From assembly GCA_947457085.1 (NCBI GenBank), contig CANGUS010000055.1, positions 1-9,031 of the forward strand: a stretch of DNA of 9,031 bases, given 5' to 3'. Below are positions 5,587 through 9,031 of this stretch, piece by piece (position 1 is the stretch's first letter; each line of letters starts with the position of its first letter). Source of the stretch: Bacteroidota bacterium. GTDB taxonomy: Bacteria; Bacteroidota; Bacteroidia; Chitinophagales; Chitinophagaceae. A model generated the notes under the pieces. The model worked only from the letters and a program-made list of their open reading frames with translations, was not told the origin of the DNA and did no database searches. The position numbers were made by a program, and so were the translations under genes.

Positions 5587-6006
5587 TTAAGCATTAGAAC
5601 CTTTTTTACAATTATCTATAAATTCAGTGTCTTCATCTCGCTTAGTGTAGCCTAAATATTTCTTCCAAATATTATTTGCACTGAATATTTTACAAATAAA
5701 ACAAGGCTGTATCTGACATTGTTTTATTACTTTTCTTCTACTTAAAAAGTAATTTAATTGATTTTCAAATCTATACTTTCTTCTCCATCTCAAATATTTC
5801 AAAAATTGATATATCAATAATGTTAACAACAAATATAAAATTGCTTTCCAAAAAACTAAATCTGAAAATGGTTTTCCGTTTTGGTAAGTTAATTTATATG
5901 TGAAAAAATTATTTTTTTTAGGAATTAATCCGATACAATTAAAAAACGCAGTTACTAAAGAAAATGCAATTAAAAATAATATTATTTTCGTAGAATTGCT
6001 CTCCAT
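5587..6006 (-). CDS. Small membrane protein with two predicted helices and a Cys-rich tail
   Basis: The family is not recognised. From the chosen ATG (6006-6004, MESNSTK) it has 139 residues: a first membrane helix (IILFLIAFSLVTAFF), a short extracytoplasmic loop with NGKPFSD, a second helix (FWKAILYLLLTLLIYQFL) and a basic cytoplasmic tail starting LRWRRKYRF. The tail contains C-x5-C-x2-C (CQIQPCFIC), which could bind metal or be palmitoyl-like buried cysteines; neither is shown. An ATG at 6033 would add nine residues (MGESENEAT) but extend the overlap with the upstream gene from 25 to 52 bases, so I prefer 6006. The overlap in a different frame implies coupled translation with the 139-residue gene upstream, and probably joint action at the membrane. 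Confidence 0.65.
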   Translation of the reverse strand: MESNSTKIILFLIAFSLVTAFFNCIGLIPKKNNFFTYKLTYQNGKPFSDLVFWKAILYLLLTLLIYQFLKYLRWRRKYRFENQLNYFLSRRKVIKQCQIQPCFICKIFSANNIWKKYLGYTKRDEDTEFIDNCKKGSNA

Positions 6007-6401
6007 TGTTGCTTCATTTTCGCTCTCTCCCAATCGTATTTTAATAATGATGCAAAAGCAATACTTAATCTTTCACTAATTTCCTCTTTATTTAGCGCAC
6101 ATTTATTTTCAATGTAACAATCCATTAAACACAATATATACTTATCTTTAACATCATTTGGGTTCAATCTTACTGCAACTTGTTGACGAATGTTTTTTAG
6201 CCTTTTTAAATTTGGATTAACTAAACTATTATCATTTTCATATAGTTCAGAAGTTAAAAATTCAACTGATAATTTTCTTATTTTTTCTCTCCATTTTTGC
6301 CTTTCTTCTGTAATATATTTTAATTGATTGCTTTTGTCATTCTGACGAAAAACAAAATAAGCTGAAATAAATCCTAATAATGCTGTTAAAAGTTTATCCA
6401 T
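5982..6401 (-). CDS. Small protein with N-terminal membrane anchor and helical cytoplasmic part
   Basis: This 139-residue protein begins with one hydrophobic helix (LLTALLGFISAYFVF, residues 4-18), followed at once by a charged helix containing YITEERQKWREKIRKLSVEFL. The pattern of a membrane anchor plus (T)EERxKWRexIR recurs in small accessory-region proteins of unknown role. The rest is helical (LKRLKNIRQQVAVRLNP, CLMDCYIENK, KEEISERLSIAFASLLKYDWERAK). The topology is probably one N-terminal anchor with the bulk in the cytoplasm. Its last 25 bases are shared, in another frame, with the start of the two-helix protein downstream, so the pair forms a tight two-gene unit. A TACATTTG box lies 50 bases upstream. 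No catalytic motif is visible. Confidence 0.7.
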   Translation of the reverse strand: MDKLLTALLGFISAYFVFRQNDKSNQLKYITEERQKWREKIRKLSVEFLTSELYENDNSLVNPNLKRLKNIRQQVAVRLNPNDVKDKYILCLMDCYIENKCALNKEEISERLSIAFASLLKYDWERAKMKQQWRAILRK

Positions 6402-6763
6402 TGTATTTAAATATAATCTTCAAAAAAGTTTATTGTATAAATTAATTATTCAAATGTAAAGTTCAAAACACTCAATTAAAAATAATTCAATGTAATAGCA
6501 ATAAAAATCCCAAAAAATCTCTTAATCCTTTCTTTTTCTATAATAAAGAACTACTTTTTTACGATAGTAAAGTCGAAAAAAATAGCCACTTACTTCATAT
6601 AAAAATAAATTAGAATGGTCATAAAAATCTTCGTCATTAACGAAGAAAAAAATAAATTGTATAAAATGAAACTTTACTAAATGGTCAAATAATATATTTT
6701 CAATAGCTTTAACAAAAAAATTAAAATGAATTTTATTTAATCAACTTCTATTTCATGCTGAAT
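6402..6763. other. AT-rich gene-poor gap between the membrane-protein pair and the IS
   Basis: Of this 362-base stretch I find no frame with convincing coding character. It holds a TACATTTG match to TAnnTTTG on the - strand (6458-6451), a possible -7 box for the gene at 6401 but without a well-placed -33 element. It also holds one hairpin (6629-6645) and a 21-codon + strand frame starting at 6615 that I do not trust. Confidence 0.5.
6623..6645 (-). terminator. Possible weak terminator hairpin
   Basis: CTTCGT (6629-6634) and ACGAAG (6640-6645) form a 6-bp stem with a 5-base loop. On the - strand the stem is followed by ATTTTTAT, so it could end transcription coming from the IS or from the gene beyond it before it reaches the membrane-protein pair. 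Confidence 0.4.
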
Positions 6764-7738
6764 TCAAGCTACAAATGCAACTTTTGGGTTAAACAATAAA
6801 TTTTCCATTACAAATATAGGTGTTTCATAGTTATATCTCTTTCTAGGTCTGTTATTTAATTTATTCTGTATAGCTTTAATATCTTCATCTGTATAATCCT
6901 CGAAATTGCTTTTTTTAGGAATGTACTGTCTTATTAGTCCGTTTAAATTTTCGTTAGAACCTCGTTCCCATGGACTATACGGATTTGCAAAATAGAAGTC
7001 ACAATATTCATCTGTAATATATTGATGTCCTGAAAATTCCTTTCCATTGTCGCCAGTTATTGATTTGATATATGGTCTTATTTCTTCTAACATCTCTGCT
7101 AATTTTTCTTTTACTTCATCAGCGTCTTTTGAATTTGTTTTACCCATCCATACAACACCGCTAGCTCTGTCATTAAGTGTGATAATCGCACCTTTATGGT
7201 CTTTTCCTATAATTGTATCGACTTCTAAATGTCCAAATTCTGTCCGATTTTCTGCTTCCGGAGGTCTTTTTTCTATTCCCACTCTACCAATGATAATTCC
7301 TCTAGAGTCTTTACTTGCTCCACGTTTTCTATAACGCCTACCTTTTCTTCTTAAATGCGTGTGTAAGTCTCCTTTAGCTTTTTTATCCTTCCATATCAAC
7401 TGATAAATCGTTTCGTGAGAAATAGTGTCCTCTTTATTCTTTTTCATAAAACCAACCACTTGTTCAGGACTGTAATCTTCTTTGATTAAAGAATTGACTC
7501 GTTCTTTTATTGCTTCTGTAGCTTTGATTTTTTTAGGTTTGTTTTTAAGCCTGTACTCATATTTGTTTTGAGCTAAACGTGCTTTATACAAACCACTTCT
7601 ATAATCACAATTTCTGTTTATCTCTCTGTAAATAACGCTTTTATCTAATGATAGAGTTTCTGAAATTTCTATTTTAGATTTTTGTGCATTTAATAATACC
7701 TCTATTGTGTATCTTTGTTCATAAGAAAGGTGGGCCAT
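6764..7738 (-). CDS. IS30-family transposase
   Basis: This 324-residue protein is a full-length IS30-type DDE transposase. An N-terminal helix-turn-helix (about 4-45, LSYEQRYTIEVLL...KSVIYREINRN) is followed by a second DNA-binding region (SPEQVVGFMKKN, SHETIYQLIW) and a basic RRKGRRYRKRG stretch. The catalytic core carries Asp174 (HLEVDTIIG), Asp230 (SITGDNGKEF) and Glu263 (WERGSNENLNGLIRQY); the Asp-Glu spacing of 33 is the IS30 hallmark. The end has the usual KLNNRPRKRYNYETP. Nothing is truncated or frameshifted, so it is probably active. The last codons (KVAFVA, stop) run through the left terminal inverted repeat. It catalyses cut-and-paste-like or circle-mediated transposition of the surrounding element. 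Confidence 0.96.
   Translation of the reverse strand: MAHLSYEQRYTIEVLLNAQKSKIEISETLSLDKSVIYREINRNCDYRSGLYKARLAQNKYEYRLKNKPKKIKATEAIKERVNSLIKEDYSPEQVVGFMKKNKEDTISHETIYQLIWKDKKAKGDLHTHLRRKGRRYRKRGASKDSRGIIIGRVGIEKRPPEAENRTEFGHLEVDTIIGKDHKGAIITLNDRASGVVWMGKTNSKDADEVKEKLAEMLEEIRPYIKSITGDNGKEFSGHQYITDEYCDFYFANPYSPWERGSNENLNGLIRQYIPKKSNFEDYTDEDIKAIQNKLNNRPRKRYNYETPIFVMENLLFNPKVAFVA
6771..6785 (+). repeat. IS30 terminal inverted repeat, left
   Basis: ACAAATGCAACTTTT, an exact inverted match to 7851-7865. It is read through by the transposase gene, whose final codons encode KVAFVA. Confidence 0.85.
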
Positions 7739-7778
7739 TACAACTTTATTTTTGGCGATTTAACGGGGTAAAATAACT

Positions 7779-7815
7779 CCTTTCCTAGAAACAGAAAGGG
7801 AAATTTTCGAATTTC
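7779..7815. other. Tandem hairpins in the transposase leader
   Basis: CCTTTC (7779-7784) pairs with GAAAGG (7794-7799), and directly after it GAAATT (7800-7805), loop TTCG, pairs with AATTTC (7810-7815). Both lie between the right IS end and the transposase ATG, where they could limit read-through from the upstream gene into the transposase. Confidence 0.4.
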
Positions 7816-7850
7816 TCTTCTGTTTTGAAGTTTTTAGCCCAATTAAAGCT

Positions 7851-7865
7851 AAAAGTTGCATTTGT
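7851..7865 (-). repeat. IS30 terminal inverted repeat, right
   Basis: On the - strand this reads ACAAATGCAACTTTT, the exact partner of 6771-6785. Confidence 0.85.
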
Positions 7866-7874
7866 TATTTGAAT

Positions 7875-9031
7875 TTAAGCATTTAAACAATATATAAAAT
7901 AAGATAAATGGAATAAATTTCTACAGTAAGGAAATACCCCTCCATCATAATACCCCATTGAAGTTTCAAAATAACTTTCAATATTGTATTTTAAATTTTC
8001 ACATAATTTATACTGTGAAAAATTATCTGTACTTTTCAAATAATATCCATTTTTATTATTTGCAACAATACACTTCATTTTATTACAAATAATTTCATCA
8101 TCCAACGCTACTATTTTTAAACTATTCGGAACTTTTAAGTCAATAATAGTTTCTCTAGATTTAAAATATTCTTTTTGTGCTTCAACAATAAATAAAATTA
8201 AATCGCTTTCATTATTGAAGAAAATTTTATTTTCATCCCCAAAATAATAACCTAGGATTTGATTTGAGAGTACTTCGATCCCTCCACTAAAAAAATCAAA
8301 AACATCTTTAAGTAAAATAGATTTAGAGTAAGAGAATAAGATAGTTTCCTTTACATAATAAATGAACCATTTTCCATCATTACTTCTTGAATATTTTAAC
8401 GTATTTCCTGCTATTTTAAAAACTTTATTTTGCTCAATAACAATATCATTGTTGTGTTTTTGATTTTCAATTTCCGATTTAAATAAATTAACTATTAAAG
8501 TCAAATCTTCCAAAGAATTAGATTGAAATAAATCTTCACAATTCTTAATTGAATCTTTAATTACATTTAAAGAGAAACTTTCTATGTTGATGTAACATTT
8601 ATTGCTATCTATAACAAAATTTTCATTGTATTCTGAATTAAAATAACCCAAACTATATTTCTTCTTCTTTTTTCTTGATGTCAACCAATTTTCATTATTA
8701 TATTTTACAGTTAAATCTAAATCTCCTAATTTAATTATGTCACCAACTTGAAGAAAATTTAGTTTATTATTTGAATAATAGTCAATTTTCTTCTGAATTT
8801 GTGTTATAATTTTATTAACATCATCTAAAGATTGACAAACTATATAATTGCTTTCAATATAATATCCAAGAATATCTTTAATATAGGTATACTTATCTAT
8901 ATTAAAGAAATCAAAAAATGTTGTAAAAGTGCGTTCGTTAAGTGGTTTAATATAGTAGTACCCTATACAATCAATTTTAATTTCAGCGAAAAAATTAAAA
9001 ATAACTAAATAGTCATCTTTAAAATAGTTAT
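7875..9031 (-). CDS. Large unknown protein with a repeated module (5' end outside window)
   Basis: On the - strand the frame is open without a stop from the window edge (first full codon 9029-9027) to TAA at 7877-7875, so 384 residues of a longer protein are visible. A TTG at 8684 is internal and not the start. I do not recognise a family. There is clear internal repetition: DFF at residues 40-42 followed 13 residues later by ILGYY (53-57), and again DFF at 245-247 with ILGYY at 258-262, each followed about 26 residues on by a QK-containing helix and then a beta segment ending near an aromatic (YNNENW, SNDGKWFIYY, NNKNGYYL). The composition is very rich in Asn, Ile, Lys and Tyr, even for this window, and a KKKKK run follows the first module. 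No signal peptide or membrane helix is seen in the part available. The IS30 element sits just past its stop. Confidence 0.75.
   Translation of the reverse strand, partial: NYFKDDYLVIFNFFAEIKIDCIGYYYIKPLNERTFTTFFDFFNIDKYTYIKDILGYYIESNYIVCQSLDDVNKIITQIQKKIDYYSNNKLNFLQVGDIIKLGDLDLTVKYNNENWLTSRKKKKKYSLGYFNSEYNENFVIDSNKCYINIESFSLNVIKDSIKNCEDLFQSNSLEDLTLIVNLFKSEIENQKHNNDIVIEQNKVFKIAGNTLKYSRSNDGKWFIYYVKETILFSYSKSILLKDVFDFFSGGIEVLSNQILGYYFGDENKIFFNNESDLILFIVEAQKEYFKSRETIIDLKVPNSLKIVALDDEIICNKMKCIVANNKNGYYLKSTDNFSQYKLCENLKYNIESYFETSMGYYDGGVFPYCRNLFHLSYFIYCLNA

Larger units (their letters stand above)
6771..7865 (-). mobile_element. IS30-family insertion sequence, about 1.1 kb
   Basis: The transposase gene is enclosed by a perfect 15-bp inverted repeat, ACAAATGCAACTTTT at 6771-6785 and its complement at 7851-7865; similarity continues imperfectly inward (for example TT and AA positions after the 15-mer). 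The size of 1095 bases fits the family. No 2-3 bp target duplication abuts these ends (GCT on the left, TAT on the right), so exact boundaries could be a few bases off or one flank has been rearranged. The element inserted 9 bases beyond the stop of the repeat-module gene. Confidence 0.85.

Noticed and set aside
6615..6680. 21-codon + strand frame (MVIKIFVINEEKNK...)
   Set aside because: Very short, no leader signal, overlaps a hairpin, and composition is what AT-rich noncoding DNA gives by chance.
7047..7334. 95-codon open frame on the + strand
   Set aside because: It is antisense to the conserved catalytic core of the IS30 transposase and has no recognisable protein features.
7875..8684. 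Separate 269-residue gene starting at a TTG at 8684
   Set aside because: The same frame stays open for another 115 codons to the window edge and contains the first copy of the repeated module, so the TTG is internal.
1..9031. CRISPR array, tRNA or rRNA genes
   Set aside because: No regularly spaced direct repeats and no cloverleaf or rRNA-like conserved stretches were seen on either strand.

Overview
The window looks like an accessory region of a low-GC Bacteroidetes chromosome, most likely Flavobacteriales. This rests on AT-rich coding sequence, many short SPII lipoproteins, TA-rich leaders without strong Shine-Dalgarno sequences, TAnnTTTG-type candidate -7 boxes, and protein families (DUF6567, small Bacteroidetes membrane proteins) typical of that group. 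Species cannot be named from the sequence.

Layout. The left edge carries the 3' end of a phnA/yjdM-type gene on the + strand, closed by two consecutive hairpin terminators. Everything else is on the - strand. Reading the - strand from the right edge: (1) the C-terminal 384 codons of a large protein with a repeated module (7875-9031, 5' end outside the window); (2) a complete-looking IS30-family insertion sequence (about 6771-7865) ending 9 bases from that gene's stop; (3) about 360 bases with no convincing gene; (4) two overlapping small membrane-protein genes (6401-5587); (5) an unrecognised 259-residue protein (5495-4716); (6) a tight run of six genes (4637-1883): a 79-residue unknown, a DUF6567-like lipoprotein, a cytoplasmic vWA protein, an LprI-like lipoprotein, a CHAP-domain lipoprotein and a three-helix membrane protein; (7) a GC-rich palindromic repeat (1736-1815); (8) an overlapping pair of lipoproteins, one XAC2610-like and one LprI-like; (9) a 32-codon N-terminal stub of a HAD hydrolase, cut off where it meets the phnA terminator.

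How the genes may work together. Four envelope proteins belong to, or resemble, families linked to peptidoglycan cleavage or its inhibition: CHAP (cysteine amidase/peptidase), two LprI-like proteins (the family includes a lysozyme inhibitor) and an XAC2610-like protein (its namesake is an immunity protein against a peptidoglycan hydrolase). A reasonable inference is a cell-wall attack/defence or lysozyme-resistance locus in which the CHAP lipoprotein acts outside the cytoplasm and the other lipoproteins or the membrane protein protect the cell. Gene order and family membership suggest this, but the sequence does not prove it. The IS, the HAD stub and the palindromic repeat show that the region has been rearranged.
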